In this document: positions 18,364 to 26,832 of the stretch, in pieces
Position numbering within the stretch: position 1 is the stretch's first letter
Layout of the letters: every line of letters starts with the position of its first letter
Assembly (NCBI GenBank): GCA_021463515.1
Contig: JAJTYZ010000032.1
Location: 1-35,448, forward strand
Length of the DNA: 35,448 nucleotides
Reading direction: 5' to 3'
Source of the DNA: Chthoniobacterales bacterium
GTDB lineage: Bacteria > Verrucomicrobiota > Verrucomicrobiia > Chthoniobacterales > JACTMZ01
Translations under genes and position numbers: made by a program
The notes under the pieces: generated by a model
Seen by the model: the letters and a program-made list of their open reading frames with translations, nothing else
The model's database searches: none
Told to the model about the DNA's origin: nothing

Positions 18364-19350
18364 ATGAGCACACCCATTCGCGTAGCGGTCACCGGCGCAG
18401 CCGGCCAAATCGGTTATTCTATTCTTCCTCGAATCGCCAGCGGGCAAGTCTTTGGAGAAAATCAACCCGTCATTCTTCACCTCATCGAAATCGAGCCCGC
18501 CCTCCCCATCCTGCAAGGCGTCGCGATGGAGCTGCAAGATGGAGCTTTTCCGCTCCTAGAAAGCATCGAAATAACGAGCGATCTCGACAAGGGATTCAAC
18601 GGCGTCAATTGGGCATTTCTCATCGGCAGTGTTCCTCGCAAAGCCGGTATGGAACGTAAGGATTTACTCGGTATCAATGGGAAAATCTTCATCGGGCAAG
18701 GCCGTGCTATTGAAAAAAATGCCGCCGCCGATATTCGCGTTCTTGTCGTCGGCAATCCGTGCAACACGAACTGTCTCATCGCCATGAATAACGCCCCCGA
18801 TGTTCCTGCGGATCGCTGGTTTGCCATGACGCGCCTCGATGAAAATCGGGCAAAATCTCAGCTGGCACAAAAAGCCGGTGTGCCTTGGCGCGATGTCACC
18901 AACATGACGATTTGGGGAAATCACTCCAACACGCAATTCCCCGACTTTTTTAACGCTCGTATTGACGGAAAACTTGTGCCGGATGTCATCACCGACACCG
19001 CTTGGCTCGAAGGTGAATTTATTAAAACCGTACAAGAACGCGGTGCCGCCATCATCAAGGCCCGTGGCTCTTCATCGGCCTTTTCCGCCGCTCACGCCGC
19101 CATTGAAACCGTTCGCAGCCTGCGTGGAAATACTGCGGCGGGAGACTGGCATAGCGTCGCTCTTTGCTCCGATGGTTCCTATGGCATCGAGTCCGGCTTA
19201 ATTTCCGGTTTCCCCGTGAGCAGCCGTGCTGACAAAGCCACCATCGTACCGGGAATTCCCGTGTGTGATTTCGCACGGGAGCGCATCAATCGCTCCGTCG
19301 CTGAACTCATCGAAGAACGTGCGATGGTTTCGGATTTGCTTCCGAAATAA
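18364..19350 (+). CDS. mdh: Malate dehydrogenase (NAD-type, LDH/MDH superfamily)
   Basis: Interconverts malate and oxaloacetate in the TCA cycle. The 328-residue protein starts [20 protein letters not shown], giving the GxxGxxG nucleotide loop. Active-site residues are Asp159/Arg162 ([10 protein letters not shown]) and His187 ([12 protein letters not shown]), with [17 protein letters not shown] in the cofactor region and [14 protein letters not shown] further on. Length and motifs match the cytosolic-type/MDH2 group common in proteobacteria and PVC bacteria, not the shorter lactate-type bacterial MDH. Start chosen at ATG 18364 because the upstream frame runs through a terminator. No dedicated ribosome site is evident. 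Together with acnA it puts two TCA genes in the window, but not in one operon. Confidence 0.96.
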   Translation: MSTPIRVAVTGAAGQIGYSILPRIASGQVFGENQPVILHLIEIEPALPILQGVAMELQDGAFPLLESIEITSDLDKGFNGVNWAFLIGSVPRKAGMERKDLLGINGKIFIGQGRAIEKNAAADIRVLVVGNPCNTNCLIAMNNAPDVPADRWFAMTRLDENRAKSQLAQKAGVPWRDVTNMTIWGNHSNTQFPDFFNARIDGKLVPDVITDTAWLEGEFIKTVQERGAAIIKARGSSSAFSAAHAAIETVRSLRGNTAAGDWHSVALCSDGSYGIESGLISGFPVSSRADKATIVPGIPVCDFARERINRSVAELIEERAMVSDLLPK

Positions 19351-19385
19351 TGACCACGCTTCGCGTGTAGATTCGTGATTTTGGA

Positions 19386-19410
19386 AAGAAAACGCGTTCT
19401 ACGTTTTCTT
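19386..19410. terminator. Likely bidirectional terminator between mdh and the methyltransferase gene
   Basis: AAGAAAACG-N7-CGTTTTCTT is a perfect 9-bp stem in the 67-bp gap between two convergent genes. Its A/T-rich outer halves put a T-rich tract on the 3' side in both directions. A smaller stem CACGC-TTC-GCGTG (19354-19366) lies just after the mdh stop. Confidence 0.65.
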
Positions 19411-19417
19411 CGCGAAA

Positions 19418-20050
19418 TTACGAAACCTTTGCTATGGCGCGAGAGCGTTTGGCTTTTTTACGCGGTTTCGATTTAACGGTCGTTTCCGCTTTATGAAATG
19501 TCAAAATGAACATCGGCGGAATCGAAGCGATGCAGTATTCCACTTCACACGCCACAAACATGCGGGCATGACCTTTAAGTTCCGGCGTGACTTGATAAAC
19601 GACGAAAAGGCCATCCTCCGAAAGTCCCTCATGAACCGCATGGAGAATTTCCTTTTTCTTGCGCGGTGGGATGTAGCTAAAGGGAATACCGGAGATAACA
19701 CAATCGGCCTGTGCAATGCCGTGCTTGTGAAGTTCATCTCGAAATAAGGCGGCATCCGATTCGCAGATAATCACGCGAGCATCATCCCGAAATTGTTTGC
19801 GCAAATGCTCGGCGAGATGCGGGTCTAATTCAAAAACGAAGAGGCGACCATCGGATGAGAGACGCTTGGCAATTTCACGGGTATAACACCCCTCACCTCC
19901 ACCAAACTCCACAAAGGTCTGAATTTTACCAAAGTCCAAATGATCAAGAACGCGAGCCACAAGTTTCTTAGAGCTGGGCAGCACATAAGCAACTTGCATG
20001 GGACGAGCGAGAAAGCGGCGGAAGAGTATGGAACTCATGCGAGGTGTCAT
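19418..20050 (-). CDS. SAM-dependent methyltransferase, phospholipid N-methyltransferase-like
   Basis: A 210-residue class I methyltransferase. FVEFGGGEGCYTREIAKRL (about 47-65) is motif I, FVFELDPHLAEHLRKQF motif II, and CVISGIPFSYIPPRKKKEIL the substrate region. The start RRFLARPMQVAYVLPSSKKL matches the N-terminus of PmtA-type enzymes (COG3963), which methylate phosphatidylethanolamine toward phosphatidylcholine. Some relatives are only annotated as rRNA-adenine-methyltransferase-like. The last ~25 residues are strongly basic (KSKPRKKAKRSRAIAK), possibly for membrane or RNA contact. Single gene, convergent with mdh. An ATG at 20038 is an alternative start. Methyltransferase is sure; the lipid substrate is probable. 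Confidence 0.8.
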   Translation of the reverse strand: MTPRMSSILFRRFLARPMQVAYVLPSSKKLVARVLDHLDFGKIQTFVEFGGGEGCYTREIAKRLSSDGRLFVFELDPHLAEHLRKQFRDDARVIICESDAALFRDELHKHGIAQADCVISGIPFSYIPPRKKKEILHAVHEGLSEDGLFVVYQVTPELKGHARMFVACEVEYCIASIPPMFILTFHKAETTVKSKPRKKAKRSRAIAKVS

Positions 20051-20112
20051 GCTAGGAGATTGCAGGATAAACTGGCAAGAATAAGCCGCGTCCCGCTTAA
20101 TGTTGCGCAGCC

Positions 20113-21411
20113 ATGAAAAAAGCGTCTGTCGGACTCATCGCTTGCACTGCCCTCGTCGTTGCCAACATGGTGGGCACCGGCATTTTTACAAGCCTAGGGC
20201 TTCAACTTGCAGAAATACCTTCGCATCCCGCCATTCTCCTGCTGTGGCTCTTAGGTGGACTCCTCGCCCTCTGCGGTGCCTTGTGTTATGCGGAGCTTTC
20301 GGCCGCTCTCCCACGTTCCGGCGGGGAATACAATTTCCTCGGTGCGATTTACCACCCGGCACTCGGCGTTATGGCCGGGCTTGTCTCCATCGTGGCCGGT
20401 TTTGCCGCACCCGTTGCTCTCGCGGCCATGGCATTTGGCTCCTACTTCCAAGGCGTTTTCCCCACCGTGCATCCACAGGCATCTTCCCTTGCCATTGTTG
20501 CCATTGTAACGCTGGTACATTTGCGCGACTTGCGTGTTAGCAGCATTTTTCAAATTACATTCACCACGCTCAAAATTGCCCTCGTCATTTTTCTCTCTCT
20601 TGCTCTTTTTCAAACACGCGGTGTTCCCCCTGCTCCGACACAAGCTTGGAGCACCTACGTACTCACGGCACCTTTCGCCGTGTCCCTCATGTACACCCTC
20701 TACGCCTATTCCGGATGGAATGCCGCCGCCTATATTCTTGGCGAAGTTCAAACGGCGAGTCGAATCGTTCCACGAGCGTTAATTGCCGGAACGCTGATCG
20801 TCACTGTGCTCTATCTTGCGCTTAATGCGGCATTTCTTCATGCCGCGCCCATGACGGCATTATCTGGGCATATCAATGTCGCGCAGATTGCCGCCGAGGC
20901 TGTGTTTGGGGCATCGGGAGGAAAAATTATCGCGGCGATTATTTCACTCGGTCTTATTTCGGCCATCAGTGCCATGGTCTGGGTTGGTCCACGCGTGACG
21001 ATGGTTATGGGTGAAGATTACCCATCCGCCTTTGGATGGCTGAAAACTCGCAATAAAGCCGGCATTCCCATCGTCGCCGTTCTCGCGCAAAGTGCTTTGA
21101 CCATCATTCTTCTCCTCACTTCCGTTTTTGAAAAAGTACTCATCTGGGCACAATTCGCGTTGCTACTCTGCAGTTTTCTTGCCGTCCTTGGCGTCATTGT
21201 CCTGCGCCGGACACAACCGTACCTTCCACGTCCCTTTCGCGTTCCATTTTATCCTCTTACACCGCTCTTATTCCTCGCCATTGGCGGATTTACGATGGTT
21301 TATACGGCCACGACGCGCCCTGTCGAATCTGTGGCAGGGCTACTCGTGTTCGCTGCAGGATTACTGGTTTACGTCATCGCGGTACGAGGCAAGAATGACC
21401 GTAAGCCATGA
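20113..21411 (+). CDS. Amino acid permease, APC superfamily
   Basis: Inner-membrane transporter of 432 residues with about 12 hydrophobic helices. The first helix has the APC substrate-binding signature VVANMVGTGIFTSLG, and LCYAELSAALPRSGGEYNFL follows in helix 2-3, as in LAT-type and related amino-acid exchangers. YTLYAYSGWNAAAYILGEVQ is the helix 6 region with the unwound segment, and ALIAGTLIVTVLYLALN comes next. Substrate cannot be told. Its stop overlaps the start of the next gene (ATGA), so the two are translationally coupled. That hints that the secreted partner works with the transporter or its substrate. Confidence 0.9.
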   Translation: MKKASVGLIACTALVVANMVGTGIFTSLGLQLAEIPSHPAILLLWLLGGLLALCGALCYAELSAALPRSGGEYNFLGAIYHPALGVMAGLVSIVAGFAAPVALAAMAFGSYFQGVFPTVHPQASSLAIVAIVTLVHLRDLRVSSIFQITFTTLKIALVIFLSLALFQTRGVPPAPTQAWSTYVLTAPFAVSLMYTLYAYSGWNAAAYILGEVQTASRIVPRALIAGTLIVTVLYLALNAAFLHAAPMTALSGHINVAQIAAEAVFGASGGKIIAAIISLGLISAISAMVWVGPRVTMVMGEDYPSAFGWLKTRNKAGIPIVAVLAQSALTIILLLTSVFEKVLIWAQFALLLCSFLAVLGVIVLRRTQPYLPRPFRVPFYPLTPLLFLAIGGFTMVYTATTRPVESVAGLLVFAAGLLVYVIAVRGKNDRKP

Positions 21412-22535
21412 AGCGACTTTCCATTATCGCCGCAAGCATCCTGCTGTCCGTAATTTCTGCCTACGCGATTTCACCGACGGAACTTGGAGCATTTTTGGCC
21501 GGGCGTACGTTGCCGGAATCAAGTCCACTTGCTCCTCTACAAGCATCACCGGAATATCAAGAACACGCGCGGCAATATGCAGCCATGTGGTTTCGTTACG
21601 ACGAACGCTATTTTGCACCAATGCGTGCATGGTCGGAGGCAGAGCTCACACCGCGCATCGGTACTGTTTCGCAGGTGACTTACCTTTTTGGAGGGCCAGA
21701 TTTAATTAGTGCCCTCGGCCTTTTTCCTGCCGCAAGGCTCTATATTCTTGGTGGTTTAGAACCCGTAGGGAAACTTGACAATCCCCTTGATCTCACGCCC
21801 GAGCAACTGCACGCCAGTCTTGCAACATTACGCAAATCTACGGAGGTAATTCTCAGTTTCAGTCACTTCATCACGAAGGATATGAAAAACGATCTCGCGG
21901 CATCGTCATTTCAAGGCGTATTCCCCATCATGCTGGCATTTCTTTCATTCACCGACGCTCGCATTGATGCGGCAGAACGTTACACCCTTAGCAGCAATGG
22001 CACGCTTCAACCCGGAGAATCGGCATCCGGACAGCCTGCTTTGCGTCTCGTTTTTCGTTCACTGCCGGGAGCAGCACCCGCAGAGGTTTATTATTTTCAG
22101 GCTAATGTTGCAAACAGTGCCCTTAAATCCAATGCGGGACTTCTCGAATGGCTCGGGCGACGCGGGCCTACAACAGGCTATCTCAAGGCGGCTTCCTACC
22201 TGTTGCAGGAAGAAAGTTTCTCTCACATTCGAGATTTTCTACTCAGCCATAGCAATGCCATTGTGCAAGATGATTCAGGCATTGCTTTATCAGCATTTCG
22301 TTCACGCGGATGGCAGGTGATTTTTTTCGGAAACTACACGACGCCCTTAGATATTTTTACGAAATACGATCAGCCGGCCTTACGTTCCGCTTATTCTGCG
22401 GGAGCCGGATTCCCGTTGCCCTTTGGCTTTGGTTACCGCTGGCAAAAAGGGGAATCCACCCTTCTCCTCGCCGTCCCACCGGAGCAAGCACCTCGCGCCA
22501 TTCCCGTGCCGCCTTCCACACGCCCTCAAGGCTGA
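21408..22535 (+). CDS. Secreted protein of unknown function, coupled to the permease
   Basis: A 375-residue protein with a clear signal peptide (MKRLSIIAASILLSVISAYA, cut before ISPTE) and no other membrane segment, so periplasmic or exported. I do not recognise a family. Visible landmarks are YLFGGPDLISALGLFPAARL (about 90-110), LSFSHFITKDMKNDL (148-162), YYFQANVANSALKSNAG (about 226-242), HSNAIVQDDSGIALS (277-291), a Gly/Phe/Pro-rich GAGFPLPFGFGYRW near residue 345 and a Pro-rich end. No catalytic motif stands out. It overlaps the permease by 4 bp and the convergent hydrolase gene by 10 bp. Coding is supported by the signal peptide and coupling. Confidence 0.8.
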   Translation: MKRLSIIAASILLSVISAYAISPTELGAFLAGRTLPESSPLAPLQASPEYQEHARQYAAMWFRYDERYFAPMRAWSEAELTPRIGTVSQVTYLFGGPDLISALGLFPAARLYILGGLEPVGKLDNPLDLTPEQLHASLATLRKSTEVILSFSHFITKDMKNDLAASSFQGVFPIMLAFLSFTDARIDAAERYTLSSNGTLQPGESASGQPALRLVFRSLPGAAPAEVYYFQANVANSALKSNAGLLEWLGRRGPTTGYLKAASYLLQEESFSHIRDFLLSHSNAIVQDDSGIALSAFRSRGWQVIFFGNYTTPLDIFTKYDQPALRSAYSAGAGFPLPFGFGYRWQKGESTLLLAVPPEQAPRAIPVPPSTRPQG

Positions 22536-23503
22536 GCAAATAGCCTTCGCAAAAATTCTGCATCGGAAAAGCCGCGACGTCCGCCCAAACGTATCACAAT
22601 CAAATCCTGCGACGGCACTACGTAAACTCGTTGACCGGCTGTTCCAATCATGGCCACCAAGTCCGGCGGTGCCGCAAGGCTGAGGCATTTATTGCGCCAA
22701 AAATCGGCAGGGTGTGGGTGCCCCAAAACGGACTCCACCTCCACCTCACGCGCACCGGAACGAGTGCTTTGACGATTAAGCCAAAAGCCAAGGGCATACA
22801 TCCGATTGGCCTCCGTCCCGTTGCTCAACAATGTTCGCACCTCACTCGACCATTTTTCCTTTTTGATACCGCCCCATGCTTCTCGCCCGGTAGGTAAAAG
22901 TTCTCGTGCATTTAAACGTGCGCCGGTAGAAAAAAATATGACCCCCTGATCATCCCGACGCCACCGTGCGAGCATAGACGAAGTTGCGCCGGGAACAAAA
23001 CGCCTTATCCAATCCTCGACGGACTTTCCACGATGCTGGCGAATTTCTTCACCTAAAACCTCCCAATGGGAAGGCCCATAAACAAAGGTTCCGCGTGTTC
23101 CATTTTTTTTGAGGCCGCGTAGAACACGTTGCTTATCATGCAATCCCTCTCCATAAAATTCGTGTGCGGCAGTGGGTAATCCGGAAATCTGATTCATTAA
23201 ATCAGCCACGGTTATCCCACGAAAAATGCCGCAAACTCGATGATCTAATGACATTCCCCCCTGCCGCCCATCTCGAAACACACCCATCGCCACAAGACTC
23301 TTCGTAATGCTGTAAACCCGAGGAGTTGCCGTGCGTGATCCGCGCTCATAAATAATATGCCCATCCTCCCAAACAAGGAGAGCGGCCTCGCGAAACTTTG
23401 CAGAATACGCGGCAGCTTGCGTTAAGTGGTTTGAATTGAGATCCGCTTGGGCGGCAGACATCCCCAAAAGCACTAAGGCGAAAAAGCACAAGGGACGCAT
23501 CAT
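22526..23503 (-). CDS. Serine hydrolase, beta-lactamase/class C-like (SxxK) family
   Basis: Exported 325-residue protein with a signal peptide (MMRPLCFFALVLLGMSAAQA). It carries the SxxK catalytic motif Ser65-Ile-Thr-Lys68 (YSITKSLVAMG) and ADLMNQISGLP, typical of beta-lactamase-related esterases and 6-aminohexanoate hydrolases. FVYGPSHWEVLGEEI stands where family members have the YxN motif, and GTAGQRVYVVPSQDLIVIRLG resembles the final beta strands. The third motif (usually KTG or HxG) is replaced by GTAG. Start: the ATG at 23503 overlaps the recR stop (ATGA) and has GGAG four bases ahead, better than the ATG at 23518. Substrate unknown; a true antibiotic-resistance role is unlikely. The last gene of the kinase-to-recR run. 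Confidence 0.85.
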   Translation of the reverse strand: MMRPLCFFALVLLGMSAAQADLNSNHLTQAAAYSAKFREAALLVWEDGHIIYERGSRTATPRVYSITKSLVAMGVFRDGRQGGMSLDHRVCGIFRGITVADLMNQISGLPTAAHEFYGEGLHDKQRVLRGLKKNGTRGTFVYGPSHWEVLGEEIRQHRGKSVEDWIRRFVPGATSSMLARWRRDDQGVIFFSTGARLNARELLPTGREAWGGIKKEKWSSEVRTLLSNGTEANRMYALGFWLNRQSTRSGAREVEVESVLGHPHPADFWRNKCLSLAAPPDLVAMIGTAGQRVYVVPSQDLIVIRLGGRRGFSDAEFLRRLFAQP

Positions 23504-24108
23504 CCTTCTCCCGCCCATCGCCGCCCGGCCAAAGCACGCGCCAATGTCAGTTCATCAGCATGTTCCAACCCTCCACCTGCAGGAACGCCCTGCGCCAAAC
23601 GCGTGACACGCACAGCGCGAGACGCCAGCAATTGCGTCAAATAATTCGATGTGGCCTCTCCCTCCACATCGGTACTCAATGCAAGAATCACCTCGGAAAA
23701 CACATGACGCTCTAATCGCGACGTTAATTGCTCCAAGCGCAAATCCTCCGGCCCAATATGCTCCAAAGGCGACAACCTTCCACCCAAGGCATGATAATGA
23801 CCTCGAAATGCACCGGAGCGTTCTATCGGTAAAATATCCGTGGCTCTCTCCACAACACACAAGATGTTCTCGCGATCGTCATCCGCACAAAGATCACAAA
23901 CTTCCGTCATGCTAAAAAATCCACATTCCGCACAATGCCGCACTTTTGCCCGAGCCTCTCCCAGAGCCTCCGCCAGAGCAGAAGATCGTTCGCCATCTTC
24001 CAACGCCCACAAGGCCATACGCTCGGCACTGCGTGGGCCCACGCCGGGGAGGCGACGCAGCTCCCGCACTAAAGCACGGAAAGGCTCGGGATAGTCCGCG
24101 CTTTTCAC
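23500..24108 (-). CDS. recR: Recombination mediator RecR
   Basis: Works with RecF/RecO to load RecA at gaps. The 202-residue protein has the helix-hairpin-helix (RRLPGVGPRSAERMALWAL), the zinc finger Cys59/Cys62/Cys71/Cys74 (CAECGFFSMTEVCDLC), the Toprim core beginning ILCVVERATDIL, GGRLSPLEHIGPEDL and the C-terminal GVPAGGGLEHADELTLARAL. It starts with GTG overlapping the stop of the cyclase-like gene (GTGA), with GAGG 5 bases upstream, and its own stop overlaps the next start. It is embedded in a coupled run and lacks its common partners dnaX and ybaB. Confidence 0.97.
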   Translation of the reverse strand: MKSADYPEPFRALVRELRRLPGVGPRSAERMALWALEDGERSSALAEALGEARAKVRHCAECGFFSMTEVCDLCADDDRENILCVVERATDILPIERSGAFRGHYHALGGRLSPLEHIGPEDLRLEQLTSRLERHVFSEVILALSTDVEGEATSNYLTQLLASRAVRVTRLAQGVPAGGGLEHADELTLARALAGRRWAGEG

Positions 24109-25247
24109 AAATCCTCATCATGGCGACGAGCGGCCGCACTGCGCAGTGCAAAGATGCGTGCGGCAGCGTCATCGCGTTCACGCGCCAGTGATGCAAAGCC
24201 GTTTTCAGCTTCTACCCAATGTCCGCGCCAAAAGGCGTCCCACGCACGATCCCAACGCGCCACATCGGCGGATACTTCCGGCGGTGCACCTTCTACGGGG
24301 CTGTTTATTTCGTGAAGAAGAATGCGTTCACCTTCAAAGTCCCACCATGCCATGCGGCGCGCCATCCATGCTCCAGCGAGCTCTTTAGCGAGAGAATCCT
24401 CGACCAAAAGTCGCGCCGCAGATCCACGAGCCGCTGACGCCATGCGTGTCGCCTTACGTGGCGAAACTCCGCCTACGGTCCAACGCTTGCCCGAAGGAAA
24501 ATCGGCGGCACCACTCACACATTCTCCGCGTGTGATGGCCACACATCCTCCCGCTTTGCGCACCCAATTCCAAGCGGCTTGCACCAACGAGGACAATGCG
24601 ACGGTCTGTCCCCAGCAACCAAAAACAAAACAAGCCCCACCCGCATCACAGCGTTCGAGATAACCACCTTGCTCTTGAAAATGACGCGCTGCTTCCTCAG
24701 CCACACCGGTCATTCCTCCCCACGTTGTCACCTCATCCCCACCCCCGGGCCACAGCACTTCAAGTACCGTAAGCGTTTCACGACGCGGCTCTTCATCCAA
24801 ACGTTGCTCATCCACGCGCTCACGAAGAAAGGCAGGTGCGACACGTCCACCGACAAGAGATTGCCAACGAACACGACGAGAACCGGCGGGAGTGAGCGAA
24901 AAAATGAGTGCTGCCATTCCCGCAACTGCAGCGGCAGTAAGTGGCACGAGTGAGCTAGAATCATACCCATACAAACCAAACAGCCAAATCCCGCTCCCAA
25001 GTAGCCATAGCGTTGCGCCCCACACGAGCACCTTGAGTCCTCCTCGCGGAATATCCACCACACACCACGCCACCCAAAATGCCATCACCGACGCCAAAAT
25101 GGCCTCCACACGCGGATTCACAACCGGCGGACGCCATCCTTGCCACGCAGGAAGGAGCGGCACCCAAAGCAAAGGCAGGGCAACAATGATACCAAGGAAA
25201 CCGCACAAAAGGGCGGCTTTAAGATGCAGCGTCAGAGGACGATTCAT
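24105..25247 (-). CDS. Membrane protein with degenerate class III nucleotidyl-cyclase-like domain
   Basis: A 380-residue protein, not confidently recognisable by name. Residues 10-115 hold about four hydrophobic helices. Residues 134-316 follow the order of class III adenylate/guanylate cyclase domains of CHASE2 type: GGRVAPAFLRERV (usual GRYVSPEVVEEL), RETLTVLEVLW (usual VTVLFSDIRGF), GGYLERCDAGGACFVFG (usual GGTVDKFxGDGxMAxFG), VAITRGECVSGAAD, WTVGGVSPRKATRMASAAR and a closing ILLHEI. WDRAWDAFWRGHWVEAENGF (about 332-351) matches the helical tail of such cyclases. Both metal-binding Asp positions appear to be lost, so it is probably catalytically dead. Coupled to recR by a 4-bp overlap and overlapping the ClpX-like gene by 29 bp. 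A GTG at 25286 is an alternative start. The similarity is my reading of motif order. Confidence 0.65.
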   Translation of the reverse strand: MNRPLTLHLKAALLCGFLGIIVALPLLWVPLLPAWQGWRPPVVNPRVEAILASVMAFWVAWCVVDIPRGGLKVLVWGATLWLLGSGIWLFGLYGYDSSSLVPLTAAAVAGMAALIFSLTPAGSRRVRWQSLVGGRVAPAFLRERVDEQRLDEEPRRETLTVLEVLWPGGGDEVTTWGGMTGVAEEAARHFQEQGGYLERCDAGGACFVFGCWGQTVALSSLVQAAWNWVRKAGGCVAITRGECVSGAADFPSGKRWTVGGVSPRKATRMASAARGSAARLLVEDSLAKELAGAWMARRMAWWDFEGERILLHEINSPVEGAPPEVSADVARWDRAWDAFWRGHWVEAENGFASLARERDDAAARIFALRSAAARRHDEDL

Positions 25248-26793
25248 GAGTTGTACGTTCACGATAGGCTTGCACAACCAATTCACTCAAGAACTTGTCA
25301 GGAGCTTCCACCGCAGCACGAGGCAAAATGAGTGGTGCCCCCTCGGGTGAACGTTGAACAAAGCGGAGGCCAAATTCGTAATCTTTGAAAAGCTCTGTAC
25401 ACAACTCCCGCATGGGGCGCTTTTCCGTCGTTGCTTTTTCCACCAGCAAATCAAGAGCCTCCGAAGAAAAGCGCAAAGCAACTCCATGACTTTGCTCAAA
25501 GCGCGTCAAAAATTCCGTCGCCGCACGTCGCAATACCTGCGCTTTTTCTCCAAGACCGCATTGTAAAAGCGTGGCAAGGCGAGCGGACGGGCGGTCTATC
25601 AAATCCGCATCCACTTTCAACGACGTAACACCGGAACCGGGCAGATCAAATTTGAAATCGCGCAAAAGCCGTTCACAAACTGTGAGAAGCCCGCGTGCTC
25701 CCGTTCCTTCCTCCGCCGCCATCGCCGCAATGCGATCCAAGGCGTCATCCTCAAACACTGCTTCAATACCATAGGCAAGAAATGATCTTTCGTATTGCCG
25801 CAAAATACTTCCTTCGGACTCCGCAAGAATCCGCCGTAAATCCCCCGCATCAAGCGCATCACACGCCACACGCACAGGAAGGCGTCCGATAAACTCGGCT
25901 TCCATACCGTATTCCACAAAATCCGCCGTCGTGACTTCATGCTGCCACGGTTTAAGGGCATCCCCCTCGGATGCCGCACCAAATCCAATTTGCGCATGAC
26001 GGCGCCGCTTTTCGACGATGTCTTTGAGACGTGAAAATGCGCCGCTGACGATAAAAAGAATGCTACGCGTATTCACCGATTGACGTCCGGGTTTTCCTCC
26101 GCGCTGAACTTCCATCACCGCCTGCATCTGACCTGCTAAATCCATGGGATTGCGCAGGGAAACTTCGGTTTCTTCCATGAGTTTTAGAATGGCCGTTTGA
26201 ACACCGCGTCCGCTGACATCACGTCCTATCGAACCACCTGCTGTGGCAATTTTGTCCACCTCATCAATGTAGATAATACCGTGTTCCGCCTTGGAAACAT
26301 CGCCATCGGCCTTTTGCACAAGTTCGCGCACCAAATCCTCGACATCGCCTCCCACATAACCCGTTTCACTAAATTTCGTGGCGTCTGCTTTCACAAAGGG
26401 AACTCCGATGAGATCAGCGATGTGACGTATGAGATACGTTTTTCCGACACCCGTGGGGCCAATGACAATGATGTTCTGCTTTGCATATTCCAACGGTGTC
26501 GCCTCTCCGCGTTGCGTCCGCTCGTGCAGCAATTTGGCATGGTTGTAATGATCACACACCGCAATGGAGAGAACCTTTTTTGCATCGTCTTGCTGAATCA
26601 CAAAACGATCCAAATGCGCCTTTATCTCCCGTGGTGTGAGGTGAAAATCGAAGGTGTCATCTTTTAATTTCGTCGGTAACTCGGGTTCGCCGACAGGCTC
26701 TGTTGCGGCACCGGATTGAGGAAATGCAGACTGAAAAAACGCTTGAAGGCGGCGTTGCATTTCTTCCGGATCGGGAAATTTAGAATCACTCAT
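25219..26793 (-). CDS. clpX-like: ClpX-like AAA+ unfoldase without zinc-binding domain
   Basis: A hexameric AAA+ protein unfoldase, 524 residues. Walker A GPTGVGKT (112-119), the pore-1 loop GYVG (145-148), Walker B IIYIDEVDK (173-181), arginine-finger region EFIGRLPV (Arg304) and sensor 2 GAR (365-367) all follow ClpX. AQIGFGA (267-273) keeps the IGF loop by which ClpX docks on ClpP. The four-Cys zinc domain at the N-terminus of true ClpX is absent, replaced by a short Pro-rich leader. After the normal C-terminal small domain (about 347-390) a second, similar block follows (about 441-485), so the protein is some 100 residues longer than ClpX. It lies 39 bp after the kinase gene. No clpP is in the window. 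Partner and substrate unknown. Confidence 0.88.
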   Translation of the reverse strand: MSDSKFPDPEEMQRRLQAFFQSAFPQSGAATEPVGEPELPTKLKDDTFDFHLTPREIKAHLDRFVIQQDDAKKVLSIAVCDHYNHAKLLHERTQRGEATPLEYAKQNIIVIGPTGVGKTYLIRHIADLIGVPFVKADATKFSETGYVGGDVEDLVRELVQKADGDVSKAEHGIIYIDEVDKIATAGGSIGRDVSGRGVQTAILKLMEETEVSLRNPMDLAGQMQAVMEVQRGGKPGRQSVNTRSILFIVSGAFSRLKDIVEKRRRHAQIGFGAASEGDALKPWQHEVTTADFVEYGMEAEFIGRLPVRVACDALDAGDLRRILAESEGSILRQYERSFLAYGIEAVFEDDALDRIAAMAAEEGTGARGLLTVCERLLRDFKFDLPGSGVTSLKVDADLIDRPSARLATLLQCGLGEKAQVLRRAATEFLTRFEQSHGVALRFSSEALDLLVEKATTEKRPMRELCTELFKDYEFGLRFVQRSPEGAPLILPRAAVEAPDKFLSELVVQAYRERTTHESSSDAAS

Positions 26794-26832
26794 AGATTTA
26801 TTTTAAGCACAACACGTCAAGTCGCAAACGGG

